A DNA stretch of 64,000 nucleotides, from NCBI GenBank assembly GCA_036501485.1, contig DASYAG010000111.1:1-64000 (forward strand), given 5' to 3'. The DNA comes from PALSA-607 sp036501485. GTDB taxonomy: Bacteria; Actinomycetota; Actinomycetes; Acidothermales; Acidothermaceae. This document shows, one piece after another, positions 16,871-25,932 of this stretch (its first letter is position 1; the number at the start of each line of letters is the position of its first letter). The position numbers and the translations under genes were made by a program. Below the pieces are notes generated by a model that searched no databases, had not been told where the DNA came from, and saw only the letters and a program-made list of their open reading frames with translations.

Positions 16871-17425
16871 CTACGGTCCTGGCCGCGCCGTCCACTCGTC
16901 GCGGGTAATGCGCCAAATGAGATGGACGCCGCTTTGCTCGGGTGTGGCGATGGCGCTGGGCTCTTCACCGACGAGGGTGTAGCCGAGCCTGCGCGGCACG
17001 CCCTCGCTCGCCACGTTGGCCCGGTCATGGCGGATTTCGATGCGGTCGATGCCGGGCCTGCTGAACGCGTGTTCGGTGAGAGCACTCGTGGCCGCTGTCG
17101 CGATTCCGCGACGGGTGAGGTCCTTGCGCACCCAATACCCGATCTCGTAGCCGCCGGGCCCGATCCGCGGGTGCAGCCCCGATCCGCCCGCAACCTGACC
17201 ATCCCAGAAGAGACCCACCAACTCGTTGGGCCTAGCCAGCGCTTCGACGAGGAAGGCGCCCATCGCCCCCCGAACCTTCGTCCGGTTGTCTGGAAGCTCG
17301 ATTGCCCAGGGCATCCAGGGCCGTAGGTGATCAAGATTGTCGAAGATCACTCGCGCCAGCCCGGCGACGTCCGACTGACGCCACGAGCGGATCAGTACGG
17401 GACCGCGGACCATCTCAATCGGCAT
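16871..17425 (-). CDS. GNAT-family N-acetyltransferase (RimJ/RimL-like)
   Basis: A 184-residue acetyltransferase of the RimJ/RimL subfamily: an N-terminal LIRSWRQSDVAGLARVI, the IGYWVRKDLTRRGIATAA acetyl-CoA pyrophosphate loop near residue 105-122 (RxGIAT), and the later RIEIRHDRANVAS and LGYTLVGEEP motifs typical of ribosomal-protein or small-molecule acetylases. The substrate is unknown. ATG at 17425 is preferred; ATG at 17413 is also possible. Its stop is 11 bases upstream of ychF on the same strand, so co-transcription is plausible. Confidence 0.82.
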   Translation of the reverse strand: MPIEMVRGPVLIRSWRQSDVAGLARVIFDNLDHLRPWMPWAIELPDNRTKVRGAMGAFLVEALARPNELVGLFWDGQVAGGSGLHPRIGPGGYEIGYWVRKDLTRRGIATAATSALTEHAFSRPGIDRIEIRHDRANVASEGVPRRLGYTLVGEEPSAIATPEQSGVHLIWRITRDEWTARPGP

Positions 17426-17496
17426 ATGGCCCGACCATAGCGGCGTCCGGCGTGGCAAAACGAAGTTTTGTCGGACGCCCCTGCCACGATCGAGAC

Positions 17497-18879
17497 ATGA
17501 ACGCAACTTCGCTCATTTTGCTCGTCGTCGGCCTCGCTTTGGGCGCCGCCATCGGCTTCCTGCAGGCCAAGTCACGGTCGAGCGCGACCATCGCTTCCCT
17601 GTCCGCCACTCTCGACGAGACGAGGTCCAGCGCCACGCAGCAGCTCGGGGCGCTGCGCGCGTACGCGGCCGAGCAGCTCCAGTTAGCGAATCTCACACAA
17701 GAGAAGATGCGCGAGACCTTCGCTGCGTTGTCTTCCGACGCGCTGCATAAAAACAGCACGGCGTTTATCGAGCGTGCGGACGAGCTGATCAAGCGGGTGA
17801 CGGCCGAGTCGACCGGCGATCTTGAGAAGCGGCAGCAGGCGATCGAACTACTGGTCAGCCCGCTGAAAGAGACCCTCACAAACGTCGAAAAGCAGATGAA
17901 GGACGTCGAGAAGGAGCGCACTGACGCTTACGCCGCGCTCCGCACTCAGGTCGCACAGATGGGCAAGTCGTCGGAGAAGTTGCAGCAGGAGACGTCGCAA
18001 CTTGTCGCAGCCCTGCGCGCGCCTCAGACGCGTGGCGCGTGGGGTGAGCACCAGCTTCGCCAGGTCGTCGACTTCGCCGGCATGATCGAGCACTGCGACT
18101 TCGGTGAGCAGCAGTCCGTGAGCACCGCTGACGGCATGTTCCGTCCCGACCTCATCGTCAACCTGGCCGGCGGCAAGCACGTCGTCGTCGATGCCAAGGT
18201 GTCACTCGTCGGCTTCCTCGATGCGATGGCCGTCGACGACACGGCAGCAGACGCTGCAACGACGGCAGCAACGCGCGCGCATCACTTGAAGCGTCACGCT
18301 CGTCACTTGCGCGACCACATCGATCAGCTCGGCGCGAAGGCGTACTGGGACCTACTACCGAACACGCCTGAGTTCGTGGTGATGTTCATCCCGGCCGAGA
18401 CATTCCTCAGCGCGGCCCTCGAGCAGGATCCGGCGCTTTGGCAGTACGGGTTCGAGAAGAACGTGATCATGGCAACACCGGCGACCCTCATCGGGCTCTT
18501 GCGCACGGTCGGCTACTCCTGGCGCCAGGAGGCACTCGCCGCGAACGCGCACGACGTCCTCACCCTGGGTCGCGAGCTCTACGCCCGTCTGTCAACCATG
18601 GGCCGGCACGTCGGAACGCTCGGCACCCGTCTGAACTCCGCGGTCCAGAGCTACAACGACACCGTCGCCTCACTTGAGTCCCGCGTGTTCACCACAGCTC
18701 GGCGGCTCGTCGACCTGAAGGTGACTACCGACGAGCTCGAGGCGCCCAAGCCGATCGAGCTGGTTGCCCGCAAGGTGCAGAAGTCAGAGCTGGTCGCCTC
18801 GGCCAACGAGACTCTCGTTTCGCTGCGGCCGCCGATGCCCGATCCCCTGTTCGAACCGGGCGAACACGCGGCCGGCTGA
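17497..18879 (+). CDS. rmuC: RmuC-family DNA recombination protein
   Basis: A 460-residue protein with one N-terminal membrane segment (residues 5-23), a long coiled coil (about 30-185), and the RmuC domain: RGAWGEHQLRQVVDFAGM near residue 180, FRPDLIVNLAGGKHVVVDAK near 215-235 with the nuclease-like D...DAK pattern, and the FIPAETFLSAAL segment near 292. RmuC limits recombination between inverted repeats in Escherichia coli. The ORF opens earlier, but ATG at 17497 begins the membrane anchor. The stop lies inside the first copy of a 23-base tandem duplication. Confidence 0.9.
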   Translation: MNATSLILLVVGLALGAAIGFLQAKSRSSATIASLSATLDETRSSATQQLGALRAYAAEQLQLANLTQEKMRETFAALSSDALHKNSTAFIERADELIKRVTAESTGDLEKRQQAIELLVSPLKETLTNVEKQMKDVEKERTDAYAALRTQVAQMGKSSEKLQQETSQLVAALRAPQTRGAWGEHQLRQVVDFAGMIEHCDFGEQQSVSTADGMFRPDLIVNLAGGKHVVVDAKVSLVGFLDAMAVDDTAADAATTAATRAHHLKRHARHLRDHIDQLGAKAYWDLLPNTPEFVVMFIPAETFLSAALEQDPALWQYGFEKNVIMATPATLIGLLRTVGYSWRQEALAANAHDVLTLGRELYARLSTMGRHVGTLGTRLNSAVQSYNDTVASLESRVFTTARRLVDLKVTTDELEAPKPIELVARKVQKSELVASANETLVSLRPPMPDPLFEPGEHAAG

Positions 18880-18920
18880 GCGAGTCGCGCAGCACAATCT
18901 GAGCGAGTCGCGCAGCACAA
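18876..18920. repeat. 2 x 23-bp tandem duplication at the rmuC stop codon
   Basis: CTGAGCGAGTCGCGCAGCACAA occurs at 18876-18897 and again at 18899-18920, a period of 23 bases with 22 identical. The TGA of rmuC (18877-18879) is inside the first copy. The duplicate sits in the short gap before the next gene, 28 bases from its start. Confidence 0.85.
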
Positions 18921-18947
18921 CGGGCGCTTCGCGCCTAGCGTGGGTCC

Positions 18948-19643
18948 GTGTCCGAACCCGCTATGTCCGAACCTGCGGAGCACCTGTTCGCCGAGCCGCT
19001 CTTTGGCGAGCCGGTGCTCGAGCCGCTGTCGCCTCCGCAGGCCGACCTAGCCGCCGTCCCGATTCGGCACGTACCGGAGCCAATGGCGCCCGACTTGGCC
19101 CTCGTGGAGCTCATCGGGTCGCCTTCGGCGGCTTGGCAGCCTGCCAAGCCGCAACCCGCGGTTCCAGAGCCGGCCGCCGCTGAACCCGAGGCCGCTACTC
19201 CAGCTACACCCGCGAGTGCTTCGACGCAGGCCCGTCCGCAGGCTGGTCGCGCGGTATCTGGCAGAGGTGTCACCGGCCGCGGCGTCGTCGTCTTGATCCT
19301 CGTCCTGACCGGGCTCGTCGGACTACTCGAGGTTGCGTTCGCCGGCCACCGCGGCGCCGCTTTCGCATTTGTCTTCATCTTCACCAGCGGCGTCGGAGCG
19401 CTCGTCGTCCGCCGTCGCGACTTGCCGACGTCCATCTTCGCCCCGCCGTTGCTCTACTGCGTCCTGATCACGGCGCTCAGTGTTGTCGACACCCACGACC
19501 AGAGCGGTGGATTCATTACCCGCAAGGCGGTCTACATCGGCAACGCGTTCGTGACCGGAGCGCCAACGTTGTGGACCGGCACGGTCATCGCCGCAGCCAT
19601 CGTCTGGTACCGCCACCGCGCTGGTCGCAAGCCGCGCAGCTAA
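18948..19643 (+). CDS. DUF6542-type membrane protein with Pro/Glu/Ala-rich N-terminus
   Basis: A 231-residue protein. Residues 1-95 are acidic and proline/alanine-rich (MSEPAMSEPAEHLF at the start, later PKPQPAVPEP), probably disordered. From about 105 there are four membrane segments: VVVLILVLTGLVGLLEVAF, AAFAFVFIFTSGVGALVV, SIFAPPLLYCVLITALSVV and LWTGTVIAAAIVWY. This C-terminal block matches the actinobacterial DUF6542 family, which lies beside ispH in mycobacteria (Rv1111c), as here. Function unknown. GTG at 18948 is used; ATG at 18963 is possible. Confidence 0.75.
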   Translation: MSEPAMSEPAEHLFAEPLFGEPVLEPLSPPQADLAAVPIRHVPEPMAPDLALVELIGSPSAAWQPAKPQPAVPEPAAAEPEAATPATPASASTQARPQAGRAVSGRGVTGRGVVVLILVLTGLVGLLEVAFAGHRGAAFAFVFIFTSGVGALVVRRRDLPTSIFAPPLLYCVLITALSVVDTHDQSGGFITRKAVYIGNAFVTGAPTLWTGTVIAAAIVWYRHRAGRKPRS

Positions 19644-19655
19644 GCCGCAAACGCC

Positions 19656-20666
19656 TTAGCGTTCTGCGTGCGCCTTGATGTCGCGCCGCAGTTCCGGGGG
19701 TAGCGCGAACGTCAATGTTTCGCGCACCGCCTCGATCTCCTCGACGGCGTTGAATCCGCGATCGGATAACCAATCCAGCACGCCGAGCACGAGCGAGTCG
19801 GGCACCGACGCACCGCTGGTGAGCCCGACTGTCGTCACGCCCTCGAGCCAGCTCTCGTCGATCTCGCCCGCGTCGTCGACCAGATACGACGCCCGCGCGC
19901 CACTTTCGAGCGCCACTTCGACCAGTCGCACCGAGTTCGACGAGTTGCGTGAGCCAACGACAATGACCAGATCGGACGCCGGGGCGATCTGCTTCACCGC
20001 GGCCTGGCGGTTCTGCGTCGCGTAGCAAATGTCGTCGCTCGGTGGGTCCATCAACTGCGGGAATCGCGCCCGAAGTGCGTGCACCGTCTCAAGGGTCTCG
20101 TCGACCGACAAAGTGGTCTGTGACAACCACGCGACCCGCGACGGATCGCGAACCTCAACGTGCGCGGCGTCGACTGGGCCATCGACCAGCTTGACGCGAT
20201 CGGGTGCCTGCCCAGCGGTGCCGACGACCTCTTCGTGACCGGCATGACCGATCAGCAGGATCTCGAGGCCTTCGTCGGAGAACCGGCGAGCCTCGTGATG
20301 CACCTTGGTGACCAGGGGGCAGGTCGCGTCGATCGTCCGCAACTTGCGCTGCGTCGCCTCGGCGTAGACCGACGGTGCGACGCCGTGTGCCGACAGCACC
20401 ACGATCGAACCCTCGGGAACCTCAGCCGTCTCTTCGACGAAGATCGCGCCCTTCGCTTCCAGATCGGCCACCACGTGCTTGTTGTGCACGATCTGCTTGC
20501 GCACGTAGACCGGTGCGCCGTGCACCGCGAGCGCCTTCTCGACGCTGTCGATCGCTCGCTCGACGCCGGCGCAGTACCCGCGCGGCTGGGCGAGCAGCAC
20601 CCGCTTGCCGGGCCCTGCAGGCTGCGCCCGCTCCGCGGACAGTTCGGGCGCCACAGGCTGGGTCAT
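19656..20666 (-). CDS. ispH: 4-hydroxy-3-methylbut-2-enyl diphosphate reductase
   Basis: A 336-residue iron-sulfur enzyme performing the last step of the methylerythritol phosphate pathway, making IPP and DMAPP. The three cluster cysteines are C32 (PRGYCAGVERA), C116 (DATCPLVTKVH) and C214 (ICYATQNRQ). Substrate-binding histidines appear in LSAHGVAP and LIGHAGHEE, and the SRNSSNSVRL phosphate loop is intact. ATG at 20666 is preferred over a GTG at 20687. It is divergent from xseA, with 68 bases between them, the arrangement known in mycobacteria (Rv1110 beside Rv1108c). A cis-prenyltransferase downstream in the window would use its products. Confidence 0.96.
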   Translation of the reverse strand: MTQPVAPELSAERAQPAGPGKRVLLAQPRGYCAGVERAIDSVEKALAVHGAPVYVRKQIVHNKHVVADLEAKGAIFVEETAEVPEGSIVVLSAHGVAPSVYAEATQRKLRTIDATCPLVTKVHHEARRFSDEGLEILLIGHAGHEEVVGTAGQAPDRVKLVDGPVDAAHVEVRDPSRVAWLSQTTLSVDETLETVHALRARFPQLMDPPSDDICYATQNRQAAVKQIAPASDLVIVVGSRNSSNSVRLVEVALESGARASYLVDDAGEIDESWLEGVTTVGLTSGASVPDSLVLGVLDWLSDRGFNAVEEIEAVRETLTFALPPELRRDIKAHAER

Positions 20667-20734
20667 AGCTCCATCGTAAGTGCCCACTGGATCGCGCGCG
20701 GTCGGCCGGGGTAACTGCCCCTACGCTCAATCGT

Positions 20735-21979
20735 GTGGCTCTTGAGTCCTCGGCGGAATCGCCGCTCCCGGTGCGGACGGTCGCCAACGCGATCTCGCAG
20801 TGGATTGGGCGGCTCGGTCGCATATGGGTCGACGGTCAGCTGACCGAAATCACCCGACGTCCCGGCACGAACACCGTCTTTTTCGTCCTGCGCGACCCGG
20901 CGACCGACATCTCCCTGCGGGTCACGGCCGCGAAGCAACTCGTCGATGCCATGGCCGATCAGCTCACCGAGGGCACCCGCGTCGTCGTCTGGGCCAAGCC
21001 CGAGTTCTACCTCCAACGCGGCACGCTGCAGCTGCACGCGCTCGAGATCCGCCCAGTCGGCGTCGGTGAACTGCTCGCGCGCATCGAAAGGCTCAAGCGA
21101 CTGCTCGCAGCAGAAGGGCTCTTCGCGGCTAACCGCAAGCGCCCGCTTCCGTTCTTGCCCGGCACGATCGGGCTCGTGTGTGGCCGCGGATCCGCCGCCG
21201 AACGCGACGTGCTCGAGAACGCGAAGCGGCGCTGGCCGGCCGTGCAGTTCCGAGTCGAGGCCGTCGCCGTTCAAGGGCCCTACGCGGTCGCGGAAATAGT
21301 CGCCGCCGTCCAGACGCTCGACGCCGACAAGTTGATCGACGTCATCGTCATCGCACGAGGCGGCGGCAGCGTCGAGGACCTGCTGCCGTTCTCCGACGAA
21401 ACCTTGCTGCGCGCGGTGTCGGACTGCCGCACCCCCGTCGTCAGCGCGATCGGCCACGAGCCTGACTCGCCACTGCTCGATCTCGTCGCCGACGCGCGAG
21501 CATCGACGCCAACCGACGCGGGCAAGATGATCGTGCCCGACGTCGCCGAGGAGCAGCGGCGAATCTCATTGCTGCGCGACCGTGCACTGCGCACCATCAC
21601 CATTCGCATCGACCGCGCGCAAGACGAGCTGCGCGCGCTACGGATGCGGCCCGTTCTCGCAACGCCGGAGCGCGACATCGACCGCCGGGGCCTCGAGCTC
21701 GCCGACGCCCTCGCACGTGCCCGCCGCAGCTTGACCGCCACCCTCGATCGGGCCAGCGACGACGTCACGCACTTGCTGGCGCGGGTCCGCACCCTGTCGC
21801 CGGCGGCGACGCTCGATCGTGGCTACGCGATCGTGCAGGACGCCGATGGACAGGTGTTGCGATCGGCCGTGCAGGTCGCACCGGGCGATGCGATCGGCGT
21901 CCGCCTCGCTGTTGGTCGTATTGCTGCGAAGGTCACACTGGTCGACTCTCCGGCCGACGCGCAGTCGGGCCTACGCTGA
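20735..21979 (+). CDS. xseA: exodeoxyribonuclease VII large subunit
   Basis: A 414-residue protein with the N-terminal OB-fold (GRIWVDGQLTEITRRPGTN, then VFFVLRDPATDISL) and catalytic domain motifs GLVCGRGSAAERDV near 148, IARGGGSVEDL near 206 and AIGHEPDSPLLD near 236, followed by a coiled coil and the TLDRGYAIV closing motif. With XseB it degrades single-stranded DNA to acid-soluble oligonucleotides. GTG at 20735 is the start. It is first in a run xseA-xseB-glpX-fumC, all on the plus strand with gaps of 36, -1 and 3 bases. Confidence 0.95.
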   Translation: MALESSAESPLPVRTVANAISQWIGRLGRIWVDGQLTEITRRPGTNTVFFVLRDPATDISLRVTAAKQLVDAMADQLTEGTRVVVWAKPEFYLQRGTLQLHALEIRPVGVGELLARIERLKRLLAAEGLFAANRKRPLPFLPGTIGLVCGRGSAAERDVLENAKRRWPAVQFRVEAVAVQGPYAVAEIVAAVQTLDADKLIDVIVIARGGGSVEDLLPFSDETLLRAVSDCRTPVVSAIGHEPDSPLLDLVADARASTPTDAGKMIVPDVAEEQRRISLLRDRALRTITIRIDRAQDELRALRMRPVLATPERDIDRRGLELADALARARRSLTATLDRASDDVTHLLARVRTLSPAATLDRGYAIVQDADGQVLRSAVQVAPGDAIGVRLAVGRIAAKVTLVDSPADAQSGLR

Positions 21980-22015
21980 CCCCATGAAGGCCTCCTCGAC
22001 GACCACCGCACGCCG

Positions 22016-22261
22016 ATGACCGCGGCCGGCGAAGCCATCTCCTACGAGGCGGCCCGCGATGAACTACTTGACGTCGTGCGGCAACTCGAGGCTGGTGGGC
22101 TCCCGCTTGAGACGTCACTCACGCTGTGGGAGCGCGGCGAGCAGCTCGCGGCGCAGTGCCAGTCTTGGCTGGACGGCGCGAAGCAGCGGTTGGCGGCCAA
22201 GCGTCCGGACGTCACAGCGGATGCCACCAGAGAAGACGACGCAGAGGATGAGGTGGAGTGA
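22016..22261 (+). CDS. xseB: exodeoxyribonuclease VII small subunit
   Basis: An 81-residue helical protein with the family signature ISYEAARDELLDVVRQLE and GGLPLETSLTLWERGEQL, then a charged tail (TREDDAEDEVE). It caps the coiled coil of XseA in the exonuclease VII holoenzyme. ATG at 22016 is 36 bases after xseA. Its stop TGA overlaps the ATG of glpX by one base (TGATG), so glpX translation is coupled to it. Confidence 0.92.
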   Translation: MTAAGEAISYEAARDELLDVVRQLEAGGLPLETSLTLWERGEQLAAQCQSWLDGAKQRLAAKRPDVTADATREDDAEDEVE

Positions 22262-23304
22262 TGGCCGCCACCGAAACCCCCGATCGCAACCTCGCGCTTG
22301 AGCTCGTCCGGGTCACCGAAGCGGCGGCGATGGCGGCCGGCCGATGGGTCGGACTCGGGGAGAAGAACGACGCCGACAAAGCAGCGGTCGACGCCATGCG
22401 GCGACTCATCGGGACCGTCGCGATGCGCGGCGTCGTCGTGATCGGTGAGGGCGAGAAGGACGACGCCCCCATGCTGTTCAACGGCGAGCGAGTAGGCGAC
22501 GGCACCGGCGCCGAAGCCGACGTTGCCGTCGACCCGATCGACGGCACCCGACTGACCGCGATGGGCATGAACAACGCGATCTCGGTGATGGCCGTCGCCG
22601 AGCGCGGCTCGATGTACGACCCATCCGCGGTGTTCTACATGGAGAAGCTGGTGACCGGTCCGGCCGCCGCGCCGTTCGTCGACATCAACGCGCCGGTCGC
22701 CGCGAACATCCGCGCGATCGCGAAAGCGAACGGTTCCGCGAACGAAGACGTCACCGTCGTCGTCCTCGATCGACCGCGGCACCAGGGCTTGGTGAACGAG
22801 ATCCGTGAAGCGGGTGCACGCATCAAGTTCATCTTGGACGGCGATGTGGCGGGCGCGATCATGGCCGCTCGCGAAGGTACGGGCATCGACCTGCTGCTCG
22901 GCATCGGCGGCACCCCCGAAGGCATCATCGCGGCCTGCGCCGTGAAGTGTCTCGGCGGCGTCATTCAGGGCAAGCTCTGGCCGCGCGACGAGGCCGAGCG
23001 AATCAAGGCTCTTGACGCGGGGCACGACCTGAACGCGGTGCTCACCACAGACGAACTCGTGCGCTCCGACAACGTGTTCTTCGTCGCGACCGGCATCACC
23101 GACGGCGAACTCGTGCGTGGCGTCAGATACCGCGGTGGCGGTGCGGTCACCAGCTCGCTCGTCATGCGATCGAAGAGCGGCACCATCCGCACGATCGAAA
23201 GCGAGCACCAGCTGTCGAAGCTGCGCGGCTACGCAATCGTCGACTACGACCACCGGCACGCCGACCACCCGCTCGCATCCCCAGACCGCACTCGCCTGGA
23301 GTAA
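22261..23304 (+). CDS. glpX: fructose-1,6-bisphosphatase class II
   Basis: A 347-residue GlpX-type phosphatase. The metal/phosphate motif DPIDGT is at residues 91-96, preceded by the IGEGEKDDAPML loop near 61-72; downstream IGIGGTPEGIIAA-like residues (LLGIGGTPEG, near 217) and GAVTSSLVMRSKSGTIR near 295 match the family. It dephosphorylates fructose 1,6-bisphosphate and is the essential gluconeogenic FBPase in mycobacteria (Rv1099c). ATG at 22261 overlaps the xseB stop; GGTGGAG sits just upstream. Confidence 0.95.
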   Translation: MAATETPDRNLALELVRVTEAAAMAAGRWVGLGEKNDADKAAVDAMRRLIGTVAMRGVVVIGEGEKDDAPMLFNGERVGDGTGAEADVAVDPIDGTRLTAMGMNNAISVMAVAERGSMYDPSAVFYMEKLVTGPAAAPFVDINAPVAANIRAIAKANGSANEDVTVVVLDRPRHQGLVNEIREAGARIKFILDGDVAGAIMAAREGTGIDLLLGIGGTPEGIIAACAVKCLGGVIQGKLWPRDEAERIKALDAGHDLNAVLTTDELVRSDNVFFVATGITDGELVRGVRYRGGGAVTSSLVMRSKSGTIRTIESEHQLSKLRGYAIVDYDHRHADHPLASPDRTRLE

Positions 23305-23307
23305 GAC

Positions 23308-24738
23308 ATGACCTCAGAACCCCGTTACCGCCTCGAGCACGACAGCATGGGCGACGTTCGCGTCCCGCTCGACGCCAAGTGGCGCGCGCAAACGCAGCGC
23401 GCAGTCGAGAACTTTCCGGTCTCTGGGCTGGTGATCGACCGCGACCTCATCTCCGCGCTCGCCTCCATCAAGGGCGAGGCCGCGACGGTCAACGCCGAGC
23501 TCGGCGTGATCGACCCGGCGACCGCGCAGGCCATCCACGACGCGGCGACCGAGGTCTCCAGGGGCCAGTGGGATTCGCAGTTTCCCATCGACGTTTTCCA
23601 GACTGGCTCCGGAACATCGAGCAACATGAATGCCAACGAGGTGATCGCCACCCTCGCGTCCGAAAAGCTCGGCGCGCCCGTGCATCCCAACGACCACGTG
23701 AACGCGTCGCAGTCGTCGAACGACACGTTCCCCTCGGCCATTCACATCGCTGCGACCCGCGGAATTCTGCTCGACCTCGTCCCCGCGCTGAACCACCTCG
23801 CGGCTTCGCTCTCGCGCAAGGCGGTGGAGTTCGAGACCGTCGTCAAGAGCGGTCGCACGCACCTTATGGACGCCACCCCGGTGACGCTGGGCCAGGAGTT
23901 CGGTGGCTACGCCGCGTCCGTTCATCTCGGCGTTGAACGACTGCTGAGCGCATTGCCGCGCGTGGGCGAACTGCCATTAGGCGGGACGGCGGTGGGTACC
24001 GGCATCAACACGCCGCCCGGCTTTGCCGAACGGGTGATCGCGCGGCTCGCCGCGTCGCTGCAGCTGCCGCTGTCGGAGGCGCGCGACCACTTCGAAGCGC
24101 AGGGTTCGCGCGACGCGTTGGTCGAGGCGAGTGGCGCACTGCGCGTCGTAGCGGTCAGCCTTTACAAGATGGCGAACGACCTGCGCTGGATGTCGTCGGG
24201 CCCGCGCACCGGCCTCGCCGAAATCCACCTGCCCGACCTGCAGCCGGGATCATCGATCATGCCCGGCAAGGTGAATCCGGTACTCCCCGAAGCGGTCTGC
24301 CAGGTCGTCGCGCAGGTCATCGGCAACGACGCGGCGATTGCGTTCGGCGGCGCGGCCGGCAACCTCGAACTCAACGTGATGCTGCCTATCATGGCGCGCA
24401 ACTTGCTCGAGTCGATTCGCTTGCTGGCGAACATCAGCCGGCTGCTCGCCGATCGCTGCATCGACGGCATAGAGGCGGACGTCGAGCGGTGCCGCATCTT
24501 CGCCGAATCATCGCCGTCGATCGTGACGCCACTGAACAAGTACATCGGCTACGAAGCCGCCGCAAAGGTGGCGAAGCAATCGCTCGCAGAGAACAAGACG
24601 ATCCGCCAGGTGGTGATCGAAGGCGGTTACATCGAGGACGGCAAGCTGACCGCGGCCCAACTCGATGAAGCGCTCGACGTGCTCGCAATGACCCGACGCC
24701 CAACGACTGTGCCCGTGAGGTTCGAACCCGGCATCTAA
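23308..24738 (+). CDS. fumC: fumarate hydratase class II
   Basis: A 476-residue class II fumarase of the aspartase/fumarase superfamily, interconverting fumarate and malate. Family segments are present: FQTGSGTSSNMNANEVIA near 98, HPNDHVNASQSSNDTFPSA near 130 (catalytic His), RTHLMDATPVTLGQEF near 185 and the signature GSSIMPGKVNPV near 314-325, whose serine is the proposed base. ATG is three bases after glpX, as in the Rv1098c-Rv1099c pair of mycobacteria. Its stop overlaps by four bases the stop of the convergent lipoprotein gene. Confidence 0.96.
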   Translation: MTSEPRYRLEHDSMGDVRVPLDAKWRAQTQRAVENFPVSGLVIDRDLISALASIKGEAATVNAELGVIDPATAQAIHDAATEVSRGQWDSQFPIDVFQTGSGTSSNMNANEVIATLASEKLGAPVHPNDHVNASQSSNDTFPSAIHIAATRGILLDLVPALNHLAASLSRKAVEFETVVKSGRTHLMDATPVTLGQEFGGYAASVHLGVERLLSALPRVGELPLGGTAVGTGINTPPGFAERVIARLAASLQLPLSEARDHFEAQGSRDALVEASGALRVVAVSLYKMANDLRWMSSGPRTGLAEIHLPDLQPGSSIMPGKVNPVLPEAVCQVVAQVIGNDAAIAFGGAAGNLELNVMLPIMARNLLESIRLLANISRLLADRCIDGIEADVERCRIFAESSPSIVTPLNKYIGYEAAAKVAKQSLAENKTIRQVVIEGGYIEDGKLTAAQLDEALDVLAMTRRPTTVPVRFEPGI

Positions 24739-25655
24739 TGCAGTGAGTTCGCAATCTTCAGCAATGTGTCGAGCGGGATGAGCGGGTTACCGCATTCCGG
24801 CGTCGACTGGAGGGCGACCGTCCAGCCATTCGGATGACTGGGCGGGGTCCAGTACAGATCTAAGCCGTTCAGCTGGTCGCGAGTGACTGTCAGCGCCGTT
24901 CCGTCCGCGAGCGAGTACCGACCCGGAAGTACCGAATCGCCAGCAGCGATCCCGTAACCCTGAAAGAGACTCACGCCCGGAGTCGGTGGGCAGCTCACGT
25001 TGCCGGCCCCGGTCGTTGCCGTAACGGACGGCGGACCCCATTCCTGGTCCGCTGTGGCCGTGCCACCGTCGGAGGCGAAGGCACTGATCTCGCCTCCCTG
25101 GTAACCATCAGGCAGCCACGACGGGCTCAGGAGAAGCGCACCATCGACGACCGGCACGACCGCACCTGACTGGTCCAGGACGACACGATTGCCCCATGGC
25201 GCAGACAGCGGCGCCACAGCCGTGCGGACGTATCCGATCGCTTCGCAGATCGCGTTGCGCGTGGTCACCTCGACGTGGATGGTTATCGACCTTGCGGCCT
25301 CTCTCGCCACGCCCCGCGCCGAGACGGTGCAGTCACCAGCGACGTAACTGATGACGAGCTGCCGCTCGTTGTCCGCGGTGTACACGCCGTCGATCTGTGT
25401 TGAGCCCTCAACGTAGGTTGCGGCCGTCGCGTTGCTTGCCGCAGCCGGGCTCGACATAACCGGACTCGACACCATGGGGCTGGACAATGTGGGGCTGGAC
25501 AATGTGGGGCTTGACGCCGGAGCACTGCTCACAGGCTGTACTGGGGAGAGCGCGCTCGCCGTGCCGCGAGGGTTCGCACATCCGCTGACGAGGAAGACAG
25601 CACCCGCGGACACGGCCCACATCACGAGCATCGGGGTGCTGCGCCGCTGCTTCAT
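24735..25655 (-). CDS. secreted lipoprotein of unknown function
   Basis: A 306-residue protein with a positively charged start (MKQRRSTP), hydrophobic core and lipobox FLVSGC at about residues 20-25, so it should be anchored outside the membrane. Residues about 40-75 are a Ser/Pro linker made of five SSPxx units from a 15-bp DNA repeat. The mature region starts STQIDGVYTADNERQLVISYVAGDCTV and has cysteines that may pair (VAGDC, AICEAIG, VSCPPTP, TPECG). Family not recognised. The open frame begins at 25766, but ATG at 25655 is followed directly by the signal peptide and is preceded by TAGGG. Confidence 0.72.
   Translation of the reverse strand: MKQRRSTPMLVMWAVSAGAVFLVSGCANPRGTASALSPVQPVSSAPASSPTLSSPTLSSPMVSSPVMSSPAAASNATAATYVEGSTQIDGVYTADNERQLVISYVAGDCTVSARGVAREAARSITIHVEVTTRNAICEAIGYVRTAVAPLSAPWGNRVVLDQSGAVVPVVDGALLLSPSWLPDGYQGGEISAFASDGGTATADQEWGPPSVTATTGAGNVSCPPTPGVSLFQGYGIAAGDSVLPGRYSLADGTALTVTRDQLNGLDLYWTPPSHPNGWTVALQSTPECGNPLIPLDTLLKIANSLH
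25450..25524. repeat. 15-bp coding repeat, about five units, in a lipoprotein linker
   Basis: Units of 15 bp run from 25450 to 25524; the two at 25480-25494 and 25495-25509 (CTGGACAATGTGGGG) are identical and the others diverged. On the reverse strand each unit encodes a pentapeptide of the form SSPxx (SSPTL, SSPMV, SSPVM), so repeat-number change would lengthen or shorten the linker without a frameshift. Confidence 0.8.
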
Positions 25656-25932
25656 AGCCCTAGGATGCGCTAGCGCACGCCATAGGTTCCATCGACTGAT
25701 GGTTCGATCGTGTGGCGTCGCAGGCTGCAACGTGCGCCGACACGTTGCAGCTGCGACGAGCTCCACAACTGCGGCCTGTGCGCCGCGCGAGGCGGTGCCT
25801 CACGACTGGCCAGCTGTGCCTAACAAGCCCTACCAACGGCCGCCGGGCACCAAACCAGGTCTTCGTACCGGAACCAAACTTCATCGAATCGGCTCAGTAC
25901 CGGCCACTCAGAACCAGCGGCCCGGTCCCAGC

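Noticed and set aside
21984..22019. 11-codon leader ORF between xseA and xseB with ATGA overlap
   Set aside because: Too short and unsupported by a ribosome-binding site; the overlap with the xseB ATG is probably chance.
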